A stretch of 64,000 nucleotides of DNA. It comes from Amaurobius ferox. Its lineage: Eukaryota > Arthropoda > Arachnida > Araneae > Amaurobiidae. The stretch lies in NCBI GenBank assembly GCA_951213105.1, contig OX578155.1, positions 28,660,857 to 28,724,856 on the forward strand. Direction: 5' to 3'. The notes beneath the pieces are model-generated. The model was not told the origin of the DNA, made no database searches, and was given only the letters and a program-made list of their open reading frames with translations. Below are positions 1 through 8,471 of this stretch, in pieces. The position numbers and the translations under genes are program-made. Positions within the stretch are counted from its first letter, which is position 1; every line of letters starts with the position of its first letter.

Positions 1-58
1 TGCGCTAGCGGCCTATATAATATGCTAAAATAGAACAAATATACTTTTCTTATTTTTC
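1..58 (+). ncRNA. End of a U2-like snRNA (stem IV 3' arm), 3' box and short spacer
   Basis: Bases 1-13 equal the last bases of the U2-like segment ending at 7,104, and the next 45 bases equal 7,105-7,149. The window therefore opens inside one more copy of the U2 3' end. A 3'-box-like motif (GCTAAAATAGAA) lies near 24-35. Identity at an offset of exactly 7,091 suggests that the tandem array continues upstream of the window. The U2 identity comes from the complete copies described below. Confidence 0.6.
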
Positions 59-62
59 CCAT

Positions 63-626
63 GTGTTGTGTCACTGCAAACGCAACATGCAGGCCATCAC
101 AAAGCGGCACAATGACCTCCTAAATCGGATTGTCATTGCCGCCAAAGGGAGGTGGCAGGTGCTGTTTGTCAATCAGCGTGCTGACTCATCGAGACTCAGG
201 CCTGACATCGTGCTTAAAAAGGACAAATCGATACTCATCTTGGATGCCACTTTTACGTATGAAAGCGGTCCCGATGCATTTAAACTCGCAAGAGCGAGAA
301 AGGAGGACAAATACACTGGGGGAAATTCCTGGCTGACGACTACCCAGCATGCTAAACCGAAACCGAAAATGAAGTGGAAGGAATACAAGCAAAAGCTGAT
401 CTGGAAGTACGGTGATTCATTCCGTGAAAAGGAGAGGGCCTACCATGCCCAGAAGAGGAAAGCTAAAAGGCTCAAGAAGTCACAAAATGCGAGGAAAATA
501 ATACCGCATCGGAAGCCTGATAAGAAAAAACATGACAAGCCAATACTCACAGCACAAATTGGGGATCGGGGAGCAACAAACAACGGCTCCCCCCCCCTGC
601 TCCCCAAAACACAGGTGGAGGCCTGA
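63..626 (+). pseudogene. N-terminal ORF part 1: RLE fragment plus basic region, frameshifted (copy 1)
   Basis: This 187-codon frame opens at a GTG; the first ATG in frame is at 87. Residues 1-85 are homologous to the RLE domain at the end of the large ORF. They begin inside the CCHC knuckle (LCHC) and keep RPD at 46-48, the catalytic-type D61 and K83. The homology stops abruptly after DKY. What follows is lysine-rich (residues about 102-160, starting MKWKEYKQK). The frame is lost at a 9-C tract (589-597). Copy 2 has 10 C there and reads straight through, so this is a one-base homopolymer difference. The fragment is too diverged from the downstream RLE to be a recent self-copy. It probably came from a related element. 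Confidence 0.6.
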
Positions 627-640
627 ATTGGGGAAGTAAT

Positions 641-1381
641 GTGAGTGAGAGGCTGACATTGGCCCCGCCGGAACACAGGAGCAATATGGGTAACGAAGCT
701 GACGCTCCTGGGCCAAACGCAGAAACCTGGAACGACAACACCGTGCCATTCTGCTGCCCCACAACCACCAGCCCGTGTGGACCGGATGTGCAGCAAATAA
801 GTGATGCAAACCCCTCGCCGAATCCACCCGCAGCTGGCCCCTTGAAACATGGACATGTTGTGGGCGGTCCACTGATGGAAGCGGTGTTGCCAGCCGCAGC
901 ACGGGATAACACCAACACGCGACGGACCTCGGCTCCTGATGACTCAGCTTCTAGCGACGGCCTTGTGATCGACCTACGCGATAACAGCTCCACTGATAAA
1001 AGTGAGATGGGCAGTGGAATGCCTGAAATAGATGTGAGGAATGTGCAAGCAAAGAACAGACAAAGCAGTACGCACGAAGGAAAGGATGACACAGATAGAA
1101 ATGAGAAGAAGGTCTGCACAAAGCGGATGCTAACGTGGCGTGACGCTGAGCACTCCAAGAGCTGGTCGTGGCGCAGGAGGGTTAGCAAGAAGGAGCCAGA
1201 CGGTGGCTCACAACCACGCAGAATGAAAGAGCCGGAATCTAGGATGAACGCGCCTGCGGAGGACGAGGCCAACGCCAACTCTGAAGTAGAATTCATAATC
1301 GCCCCTAACCGACTGCGAAGCGTTGTAAAGGAAGCTCGCCCCCCCCCCCCACACTTAGGAAAGCTGATGAAGCAACGGTAG
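641..1381 (+). pseudogene. N-terminal ORF part 2: low-complexity linker (copy 1)
   Basis: This 246-codon frame continues the N-terminal ORF after the frameshift at 589-597 and corresponds to residues about 194-431 of the intact copy-2 ORF. It is rich in S, T, N, R and D, with no domain I recognise, and is probably disordered. It runs through a 12-C tract (1,339-1,350) and stops with TAG at 1,379-1,381, overlapping the GTG at which the next frame is conventionally opened. With 10 C in the tract this frame would flow directly into the polymerase ORF, which itself has no ATG for its first 39 codons. I infer that both belong to one protein. Confidence 0.55.
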
Positions 1382-4300
1382 TGGGGAGGGAGCGTGACCC
1401 GGTGAGCCGGCCGGACAACCGAACTGGACGGATTGACCATGGGCGTGGCAAACCGAACACGGACGACCAGAAGAAACAATGCCCACGAACAACCGAAATG
1501 GTGAGAAAGCAAAGGCCAGAAAGGGTGAGTGGATCACAAGTCCCTGGCCCCTCCAACAGGGAAGAGTTATTACCAAGGAGAAACAAACAAACTTGGCGAT
1601 CCACAAACTGGAAAAAGCACGACGACCCAGAAAGATATAAAAAGGTTGAAGTGTATGAGACTAATGGAACGAAAGTGCCACCCCCTCGCACATCAGGTGA
1701 TGGGCTCAGTAGCGAAAGCTTCTCGCTGGATGAGTTTCCCGCCCTCCCTTCGCGCATTCAATTGTGCAGTCTGCTAAGCCCCATCAAGGATCCGGAAACC
1801 GAACCGGTGAGCCACCCTGCTGGAGAAGACAGCACCAGGCAGAGTGTACCCTATGCTGAAGTGGCAGGTAGAAGCAGCACACATGTGACAGCAAATAACA
1901 CTAATGACAACCATGACGTGACGCGGGAAAGAGTGATCGGACTCAGGTGCCCGGACAACAATGGTGTCATAAATGGGAGGCTGCATCTCGTGTACCCGAT
2001 GTCGGAACTGCTTCGCTGTACACAGAATGATTGCAACAAGATCTTTAAGCACGCAAACTGGTACTCTAGTAAGCATGCCCTGATCCGACACCTTAAAAGG
2101 ATACACAGGGTGCAGTTGAACGACGAAAGGGTGGTGAGATGGTGCTCATACTGTGAGCGGACCATTGGACCTAAGATAAAAACTCATGGATGCTTCAAGA
2201 ATACCCCCACCACGATCCCGTACGTCGCTGACCTCGGGCACAACTGCAGCCAATGCAAAATGTCATTCCCAACCAGATTGTCACTGAGCAAGCATACGAG
2301 TGGGCATAGATGTGCGGCCTTGAAAGCCAAATATAACCCGAAGCGTGGCGACAACCGGGTCGCGGATATCCGGGCGACTAACGTTACGGACGGAGGTGAG
2401 CGCCCAGCTGGGAGACAAGTGAATGGAACATACTATGTCCCCTCAAATAGTGCTGATAACAATGCCGCGCAAACCATACATGGACCTGGGGATGTCTCGG
2501 CTGCCAGAACTAGGAATGTCAACACCGAGCGCTCGGGTCGGGTCACGGTGGACAAGAACCTGAAGGACCACCTGATCCCACTGGATATGAATGAAATTCG
2601 AAATTGGGACCGGTCAATTAAGAAAAGGACCACCATCAACGACAAACTGCGGGAAGGACTTGCTAAATCATCTAGAATGAGCCCCCATGGCGAGCTCGAT
2701 AGCAATAGCAGAACGGGAAATGTGAACCACAACAGTCACTCCCAAAACTCTGGAACCATCCTGGGGAATGATGTAAACTTTGAGTCCACCAACAAGTTTA
2801 GTGCCCTCCAAGAACATTGTGCCGATAATGAACAGAGGTTGGAGGTGGACTCTGAGGTCATTGAACTTCGCAATACCCCTGGACCTAGACGCAGGAAACG
2901 CAGGGTGGTACTGAATGCAAGTAACGATACGCGCGAGCCAAGGCGGGTGAGAAACTCCAATGCTGCCACACACGAACCATCGTCGCCCATACATAGCCCG
3001 ACAAGTGATTCGCAAGTATCCCTCAACGAGGAAGTCCAGCTACCCACGGACGTCAACCCTGAAACTGATAGACTCGTGGATAGAATCACTGACAGCAACA
3101 GGGTTAGAGCCACGGACGAACCCGGCCCTCTTGGCCACTTCGTGGAATTACTTGAACCTTTTGCCGTTGACAACCCGAACAGAGAATGGAATGAGTTCGA
3201 AGACATTGTCAAGGAGGTGGTGGCTGCCACTGCGATCTTTGTGAAACTCCCTGAGCCCAAGGAGTACAGTGGCAGTCCCGGCTCAAAAAATATGAGCCAC
3301 AAGACACTACAAATGCTGTACAGAAGAAACAGACGTCGGGCTGTACGAAGTATCCTTGAAGAAGATTCCGCCTTCTGTGGATGGGAGCCTCACTTGTTAC
3401 AAGATGAAATGCAGGCCATCCAGAACCAATCAGATGAGATCGATCTAGCCATCTTCCAGAGGGCAAGGAACAGCGGCACCCAAGAAAGTGGCATTGACAC
3501 CGACCCCTTCACAGCTGAAGAGGTCGCTGCGAAGCTCCGGAAATGCGAGAACTCCGCACCTGGCCCGGACCGTATTACGTACAACCACTGGCGGGCTGCG
3601 GACCCGGACGCTGAACTACTCGCACGGATATTTAACGTATGCCTGAAATACGGACGTATACCTGAAACATGGAAGAAATCCCGAACAATCCTCCTCCACA
3701 AGGGCGGGGACAAGGAGGTAATCTCGAACTGGCGGCCAATTGCACTGGGTTGCACGCTGGCCAAGCTCTACGCGGGGTGCCTCGCGAGGCGGTTCGTTGA
3801 CTGGGCGGAGTCCACTGGTGCCTTTTCAAGGTGCCAGAAGGGATTCTTACCTTTCGACGGCTGCTTCGAGAATAACTTCGTAGTGGAGCAGCGGCTGGCG
3901 AACTCCCGGTGCACAAAAAGAGACACATGCCTGGCCTCATTAGATATATCCAACGCCTTTGGAACCATAAGCCACGAGGTCCTGATGTCGGCACTTGGGG
4001 CGCTCGGCGTCGGTTCGGGATTCATCAAGATAGTCAGTGAGATGTACAACAGCAACGTCACTGAGTACTCAACAGAAAAAGGGCTGACTGACCCAGTGAG
4101 AATAACAAGAGGTGTGCGACAGGGTTGCCCGCTTAGCGGCCTCCTGTTCAATAGCTGCATCAACCCTGTCCTGGAGAAGATCCAAGAGGAGCACGTCGAG
4201 CACGTCATATTAGCCTACGCCGACGACGTGATCATCATTGGGGACACTCCAGAAATACTGCAAGAACGCATTAACACATTTCACATTGAGTGCTCCAAAA

Positions 4301-6312
4301 TTGGACTGCGACTCAACCCTAAAAAGTGCTACTCGATGCACCTCTCAGGGAAGCCCCCTGTTGGTACCAGACCCTCAGTCTTCTACGTCGACAACGAGCC
4401 CATCAAGGCCCTGGAGGATGGGGAACCAGGGAAGTTTCTCGGTAAGCCAATTGGCTACACCCTTGCATCGTCACATAAAACTGAGGAGGACTTCATGGAC
4501 GCAGCGACAAAGATTCTCACGTCCAAACTAGCACCGTGGCAGCGGATCAACGCGGCGAAGACCTTCCTGTTCCCGTCCTTTGCCTACGCAATGCGGACGG
4601 GACAGCTCAGCAAATCGGCATGGAATCGTATCGACAAACACATCAAGCCCATGCTGAGGAAAACCCTGTACATCCCCGGAACCTCGTCGACTGACTATTT
4701 ATATGGGGACTCCTCACTTGGAATGATGGGGGTGCCAATAGCCTCTGAAGACTCCGAGATAGCATATATCGATGGAACCTTCAAGCTATTGGCCTCTGAG
4801 GACGAGTCCGTCAGGAGCCTGGCATGGGCGGAGCTAAAGAAGGTTGTTGTGCATCGGTCGCGGATCCCTGCACCCGGACCACAACAGATAGAAGAATTCA
4901 TGAATGGCTGCCCTCTTGAACGCGATGCGAAGTCTAAATCAATTTGGTCCTCGGCAAGGACTGCCTCTCGAAGGCTGGGCGTCACTTGGTCCTTTTACAC
5001 AGACGACACCTTTGACCTTACATACGAGGGAGAATTGATAAATAAAAGGAGACAGATCTACAGGAAATTGAGGACCCTCAGTAAGAAAAAACGCAGCAGA
5101 AGACTCATGACCCTACCGCACCAAGGGAAGTCCTTTCCCTGTGTGGCTTCACACAAGGCAAGTAACCACTTCTTCTCTGAAGGGAGCTTCACCCGGTTTG
5201 CGGACTGGCGCTTTATACATAAGGCCAGACTGGGTCTAGCTCCACTGAATGCCTACAAGCGGAATACCCCTCAGGTGGCAAAATATTGTAGGAAATGTCA
5301 TGAGTTCTTCGAAACCCTACCGCATGTATTGTGTCACTGTAAACACAACATGCTGAACATAACTAAAAGGCACAACGACCTCCTGAACCGGATCGTCATC
5401 GCTGCCAAAGGGAGGTGGCAGGTACTTTATGTCAATCAGCGAGCTGACCCATCGACCCTACGGCCCGATCTTGTACTAAAGAAGGGAAGATCGATACTAA
5501 TAGTAGACGCCACGTTCACCTATGAGAATGGCCCCGATGCCTTCAAGCTCGCAAGGGCAAGAAAAGAGGAAAAATATCAGGCCGTGGTGGACTACTATAA
5601 AAAGCTAGGGTTTGAAGACACCAAGTGTGACGCCATCGTGATGGGACCGTTAGGCTCTTGGGACCGGGCTAACGACCGGGTCATGCTACGTATCTGTTCC
5701 CGGAAGTACTTGCTGACGCTCAGGAAACTGGCGGTCAGCGATGCTATCCGTACAAGCCGGGACTTATACATAGAGTTCTTGACCGGTAGGAAGCAGGTCC
5801 CCGGCCCCGGGCGCACCGATTACAATAAAAGAAATGAAGAAATCGTGGCCAGAATGGCAGATGACTACGACTTCAAATTGGATGAACTAGATGCCGAAGC
5901 CGAGCAGAGGGATGAAAATGAGCACGGACTTGAAGACGACTTACAGCCTGGCAACACAAGAACAGAAGAACCCGGAGCAGAAATACCCAATGCAATGGTT
6001 GTTGTGCCTGACGACGCACTGCCCAATGTGGCGACTCGGTGGATGGGTGCATCCAAACTGCACGCTGAAATTCGGGACCTACTCCAGAGCTGCAGGCTGA
6101 ACCCGGAAGCAAATCAGCAGCCTAACCTGGTAGCACAAGACCATATAATCAGTGACAGACCAAGCATCAACCAGCGACCTGAGCAGTCCCCCCTGCATCA
6201 CCGCCCATCAACTACCGTGATGCAATCATCCATGGGGACTCCCCCCCCCTGCCCGCACTGGCCTTCGACATCGACTTTGGCCTCCGATGCAGCCAAGTTG
6301 GCCATGAACTGA
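1381..6312 (+). CDS. Zinc-finger / reverse transcriptase / restriction-like endonuclease polyprotein (copy 1)
   Basis: This is the replication protein of an RLE-type non-LTR element: it binds and nicks the target and reverse-transcribes element RNA in the nucleus. The frame has 1,643 codons. Three N-terminal zinc fingers start at C213 (CCHH), C255 (CCHC) and C289 (CCHH). RT motifs include RTILLHKGG (from about 766), WRPIALG, SLDISNAFG (D855), RQGCPLSGLLFN and YADD (946-949). At the C terminus, CRKC (C1303, C1306) with H1315 and C1318 forms the CCHC knuckle, followed by RPD (1361-1363), D1376 and a KEEKY lysine motif of the PD-(D/E)XK fold. The first ATG in frame is codon 40; upstream the frame is open back to 1,309, consistent with fusion to the preceding ORF. 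The last 26 codons follow a 9-C tract and are out of frame with the conserved tail. Confidence 0.9.
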   Translation: MGRERDPVSRPDNRTGRIDHGRGKPNTDDQKKQCPRTTEMVRKQRPERVSGSQVPGPSNREELLPRRNKQTWRSTNWKKHDDPERYKKVEVYETNGTKVPPPRTSGDGLSSESFSLDEFPALPSRIQLCSLLSPIKDPETEPVSHPAGEDSTRQSVPYAEVAGRSSTHVTANNTNDNHDVTRERVIGLRCPDNNGVINGRLHLVYPMSELLRCTQNDCNKIFKHANWYSSKHALIRHLKRIHRVQLNDERVVRWCSYCERTIGPKIKTHGCFKNTPTTIPYVADLGHNCSQCKMSFPTRLSLSKHTSGHRCAALKAKYNPKRGDNRVADIRATNVTDGGERPAGRQVNGTYYVPSNSADNNAAQTIHGPGDVSAARTRNVNTERSGRVTVDKNLKDHLIPLDMNEIRNWDRSIKKRTTINDKLREGLAKSSRMSPHGELDSNSRTGNVNHNSHSQNSGTILGNDVNFESTNKFSALQEHCADNEQRLEVDSEVIELRNTPGPRRRKRRVVLNASNDTREPRRVRNSNAATHEPSSPIHSPTSDSQVSLNEEVQLPTDVNPETDRLVDRITDSNRVRATDEPGPLGHFVELLEPFAVDNPNREWNEFEDIVKEVVAATAIFVKLPEPKEYSGSPGSKNMSHKTLQMLYRRNRRRAVRSILEEDSAFCGWEPHLLQDEMQAIQNQSDEIDLAIFQRARNSGTQESGIDTDPFTAEEVAAKLRKCENSAPGPDRITYNHWRAADPDAELLARIFNVCLKYGRIPETWKKSRTILLHKGGDKEVISNWRPIALGCTLAKLYAGCLARRFVDWAESTGAFSRCQKGFLPFDGCFENNFVVEQRLANSRCTKRDTCLASLDISNAFGTISHEVLMSALGALGVGSGFIKIVSEMYNSNVTEYSTEKGLTDPVRITRGVRQGCPLSGLLFNSCINPVLEKIQEEHVEHVILAYADDVIIIGDTPEILQERINTFHIECSKIGLRLNPKKCYSMHLSGKPPVGTRPSVFYVDNEPIKALEDGEPGKFLGKPIGYTLASSHKTEEDFMDAATKILTSKLAPWQRINAAKTFLFPSFAYAMRTGQLSKSAWNRIDKHIKPMLRKTLYIPGTSSTDYLYGDSSLGMMGVPIASEDSEIAYIDGTFKLLASEDESVRSLAWAELKKVVVHRSRIPAPGPQQIEEFMNGCPLERDAKSKSIWSSARTASRRLGVTWSFYTDDTFDLTYEGELINKRRQIYRKLRTLSKKKRSRRLMTLPHQGKSFPCVASHKASNHFFSEGSFTRFADWRFIHKARLGLAPLNAYKRNTPQVAKYCRKCHEFFETLPHVLCHCKHNMLNITKRHNDLLNRIVIAAKGRWQVLYVNQRADPSTLRPDLVLKKGRSILIVDATFTYENGPDAFKLARARKEEKYQAVVDYYKKLGFEDTKCDAIVMGPLGSWDRANDRVMLRICSRKYLLTLRKLAVSDAIRTSRDLYIEFLTGRKQVPGPGRTDYNKRNEEIVARMADDYDFKLDELDAEAEQRDENEHGLEDDLQPGNTRTEEPGAEIPNAMVVVPDDALPNVATRWMGASKLHAEIRDLLQSCRLNPEANQQPNLVAQDHIISDRPSINQRPEQSPLHHRPSTTVMQSSMGTPPPCPHWPSTSTLASDAAKLAMN

Positions 6313-6341
6313 ACACCCCTACCGCTGCCGAGAGCAACCTG

Positions 6342-6704
6342 ATGCAAATTGGTGATGACAAAATCAACAACTCCGTCTCCAATCTATCATTCTCGGGAGT
6401 ATTTGCCACAGGAAGCAAAGGTGGCGCCACAAGCGAGTCCGCACGCTTGGCCACATCTACAGTCGGTGGCGAAGAACTAAACTTCGAATGCTCCAGCTCT
6501 GCCTCGCTGGCCTCCGTATCGGAATTAGTCACAACCTCAAAGAAACTTATGACCAGGGATGAACGAACACCAGACCCAACTGCACCATGGACGGGGGGCC
6601 AGCGCTCAACGGACGTCAACAAAGAAGGAACCGGAGTGGATGACCACCAAGAAGAGAAACCTGAGGAAGATGAACCAGCTGGGTTCAGACCTACGCCTCA
6701 CTAA
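6342..6704 (+). CDS. Conserved acidic C-terminal tail of the RLE polyprotein, out of frame (copy 1)
   Basis: This 120-codon frame encodes an acidic, S/T-rich tail containing INNSVSNLSFSGVF and GEELNFECSSSASL. A homologous tail with in-frame indels and no stops occurs in the truncated elements at 33.3 kb and 34.2 kb, which argues that it is translated. If the C tract at 6,241-6,249 had 10 C instead of 9, the polyprotein would read through LPALAFDIDFGLRC into this tail. It is therefore better viewed as the polyprotein C terminus than as a separate gene. Function unknown. Confidence 0.6.
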   Translation: MQIGDDKINNSVSNLSFSGVFATGSKGGATSESARLATSTVGGEELNFECSSSASLASVSELVTTSKKLMTRDERTPDPTAPWTGGQRSTDVNKEGTGVDDHQEEKPEEDEPAGFRPTPH

Positions 6705-6792
6705 ATAATGTATATATTTATGCTATGTAATTACCTAATGTATTTTTATATTATTGTAGAAATGTATATTTTGGCTCCATATGCCACATGTA

Positions 6793-6822
6793 AATAAAAT
6801 ATATTACACATGAAATCACAAA

Positions 6823-6857
<35 letters not shown>
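6793..6857 (+). promoter_or_regulatory. Polyadenylation signal and internal poly(A) tract (copy 1)
   Basis: AATAAA at 6,793-6,798 is followed 26 bp later by 34 consecutive A (6,824-6,857), the spacing of a normal cleavage/polyadenylation site. The element does not end here: 103 bp more (6,858-6,960) precede the U2 junction. Confidence 0.65.
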
Positions 6858-6861
<4 letters not shown>

Positions 6862-6960
6862 AGGATGGTATTGGGTGGAATGTATGATGTCAAAAACTAC
6901 AGAATGATGAAAATGATTTTACATTCTGGAAAAACAACTGACATTCCCCCTTTACCAAAA
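6858..6960 (+). other. Conserved 3'-terminal segment of the element, abutting U2
   Basis: This 103-bp stretch lies between the A tract and the U2 segment and ends ACCAAAA. It is present in copy 2 (13,941-14,043) and, more diverged, in both truncated elements (about 33,820-33,928 and 34,707-34,815). It is always fused to the same U2 base. By analogy with R2, it may be the 3' RNA structure recognised by the RT; that is inference. Confidence 0.5.
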
Positions 6961-7104
6961 CTGTTCTTATTAGATTAATATCTAATAGGAAGTCGACTGA
7001 CTTCCATGATATTGAATTAATTTTTGAACATTGGCATGTGGTTTAGAATTTATTCTACCCAAGCCGCAGGTTGCTTCGCAATTGCACTACATGCGCTAGC
7101 GGCC
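6961..7104 (+). ncRNA. U2 snRNA-like 3' part (nt 40 to end), copy a
   Basis: The segment starts CTGTTCTTATTAG, matching U2 from nucleotide 40, and continues through the TTAATATCT loop of stem IIa. A perfect 7-bp stem IIb (GGAAGTC / GACTTCC) follows, then the Sm site AATTTTTGA, then stem III (TAGAA / TTCTA). Stem-loop IV has ATTGCACTAC in the loop and closing arms GCCGC / GCGGC. The first 39 nucleotides, including the branch-site-pairing GUAGUA, are absent because the retrotransposon 3' end sits there. It cannot act as a spliceosomal U2 on its own. Confidence 0.75.
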
Positions 7105-7112
7105 TATATAAT

Positions 7113-7127
7113 ATGCTAAAATAGAAC
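7113..7127 (+). promoter_or_regulatory. snRNA 3'-box-like element
   Basis: ATGCTAAAATAGAAC starts about 9 bp after the end of the U2-like segment, the position of metazoan snRNA 3' boxes (GTTT-AAARNNAGA type). The copy after 14,187 is closer to consensus (GTTAAAGCAGAA). Confidence 0.45.
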
Positions 7128-7153
7128 AAATATACTTTTCTTATTTTTCCCAT

Positions 7154-8449
7154 GTGTTGTGTCACTGCAAACGCAACATGCAGGCCATCACAAAGCGGCA
7201 CAATGACCTCCTAAATCGGATTGTCATTGCCGCCAAAGGGAGGTGGCAGGTGCTGTTTGTCAATCAGCGTGCTGACTCATCGAGACTCAGGCCTGACATC
7301 GTGCTTAAAAAGGACAAATCGATACTCATCTTGGATGCCACTTTTACGTATGAAAGCGGTCCCGATGCATTTAAACTCGCAAGAGCGAGAAAGGAGGACA
7401 AATACACTGGGGGAAATTCCTGGCTGACGACTACCCAGCATGCTAAACCGAAACCGAAAATGAAGTGGAAGGAATACAAGCAAAAGCTGATCTGGAAGTA
7501 CGGTGATTCATTCCGTGAAAAGGAGAGGGCCTACCATGCCCAGAAGAGGAAAGCTAAAAGGCTCAAGAAGTCACAAAATGCGAGGAAAATAATACCGCAT
7601 CGGAAGCCTGATAAGAAAAAACATGACAAGCCAATACTCACAGCACAAATTGGGGATCGGGGAGCAACAAACAACGGCTCCCCCCCCCCTGCTCCCCAAA
7701 ACACAGGTGGAGGCCTGAATTGGGGAAGTAATGTGAGTGAGAGGCTGACATTGGCCCCGCCGGAACACAGGAGCAATATGGGTAACGAAGCTGACGCTCC
7801 TGGGCCAAACGCAGAAACCTGGAACGACAACACCGTGCCATTCTGCTGCCCCACAACCACCAGCCCGTGTGGACCGGATGTGCAGCAAATAAGTGATGCA
7901 AACCCCTCGCCGAATCCACCCGCAGCTGGCCCCTTGAAACATGGACATGTTGTGGGCGGTCCACTGATGGAAGCGGTGTTGCCAGCCGCAGCACGGGATA
8001 ACACCAACACGCGACGGACCTCGGCTCCTGATGACTCAGCTTCTAGCGACGGCCTTGTGATCGACCTACGCGATAACAGCTCCACTGATAAAAGTGAGAT
8101 GGGCAGTGGAATGCCTGAAATAGATGTGAGGAATGTGCAAGCAAAGAACAGACAAAGCAGTACGCACGAAGGAAAGGATGACACAGATAGAAATGAGAAG
8201 AAGGTCTGCACAAAGCGGATGCTAACGTGGCGTGACGCTGAGCACTCCAAGAGCTGGTCGTGGCGCAGGAGGGTTAGCAAGAAGGAGCCAGACGGTGGCT
8301 CACAACCACGCAGAATGAAAGAGCCGGAATCTAGGATGAACGCGCCTGCGGAGGACGAGGCCAACGCCAACTCTGAAGTAGAATTCATAATCGCCCCTAA
8401 CCGACTGCGAAGCGTTGTAAAGGAAGCTCGCCCCCCCCCCCACACTTAG
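7154..8449 (+). CDS. N-terminal ORF: RLE-domain fragment plus basic and disordered region (copy 2)
   Basis: A 431-codon frame; the first ATG is at 7,178. Residues 1-85 are a second, partial restriction-like-endonuclease domain: half of the CCHC knuckle, RPD at 46-48, D61, K83. A Lys/Arg-rich stretch (about 102-165) that could bind nucleic acid follows, then a long low-complexity region. It reads through a 10-C tract (7,680-7,689) that breaks copy 1. The stop comes just after an 11-C tract (8,431-8,441), only 22 bp before the polymerase frame. Removing one C would fuse them. RLE elements normally have a single ORF, so I treat this as the N-terminal part of the polyprotein. Confidence 0.6.
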   Translation: MLCHCKRNMQAITKRHNDLLNRIVIAAKGRWQVLFVNQRADSSRLRPDIVLKKDKSILILDATFTYESGPDAFKLARARKEDKYTGGNSWLTTTQHAKPKPKMKWKEYKQKLIWKYGDSFREKERAYHAQKRKAKRLKKSQNARKIIPHRKPDKKKHDKPILTAQIGDRGATNNGSPPPAPQNTGGGLNWGSNVSERLTLAPPEHRSNMGNEADAPGPNAETWNDNTVPFCCPTTTSPCGPDVQQISDANPSPNPPAAGPLKHGHVVGGPLMEAVLPAAARDNTNTRRTSAPDDSASSDGLVIDLRDNSSTDKSEMGSGMPEIDVRNVQAKNRQSSTHEGKDDTDRNEKKVCTKRMLTWRDAEHSKSWSWRRRVSKKEPDGGSQPRRMKEPESRMNAPAEDEANANSEVEFIIAPNRLRSVVKEARPPPHT

Positions 8450-8471
8450 GAAAGCTGATGAAGCAACGGTA

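Larger units (their letters stand above)
59..6960 (+). mobile_element. RLE-type non-LTR retrotransposon, U2-associated (Utopia/NeSL-like), copy 1
   Basis: This is a retrotransposon unit with a partial endonuclease fragment at its 5' end, then a zinc-finger/RT/RLE polyprotein, an acidic C-terminal tail, a polyadenylation signal with a 34-A tract, and a 103-bp terminal segment that abuts U2 nucleotide 40. It is almost identical to copy 2 (7,150-14,043). The differences I see are a few substitutions, the lengths of three C tracts (9/12/9 against 10/11/11) and the A-tract length. RLE elements insert by target-primed reverse transcription at specific sites, and the NeSL-clade Utopia elements are known to target U2 snRNA genes. 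No 28S rDNA flanks are present, so this is not an R2 insertion in rDNA. Clade assignment needs a phylogeny. Confidence 0.75.

Noticed and set aside
1..58. U2 5' domain in GCGCTAGCGGCCTATATAAT
   Set aside because: It superficially resembles the start of U2 (CGCTTCTCGGCC), but pairing shows it is the 3' arm of stem-loop IV followed by the 3' box.
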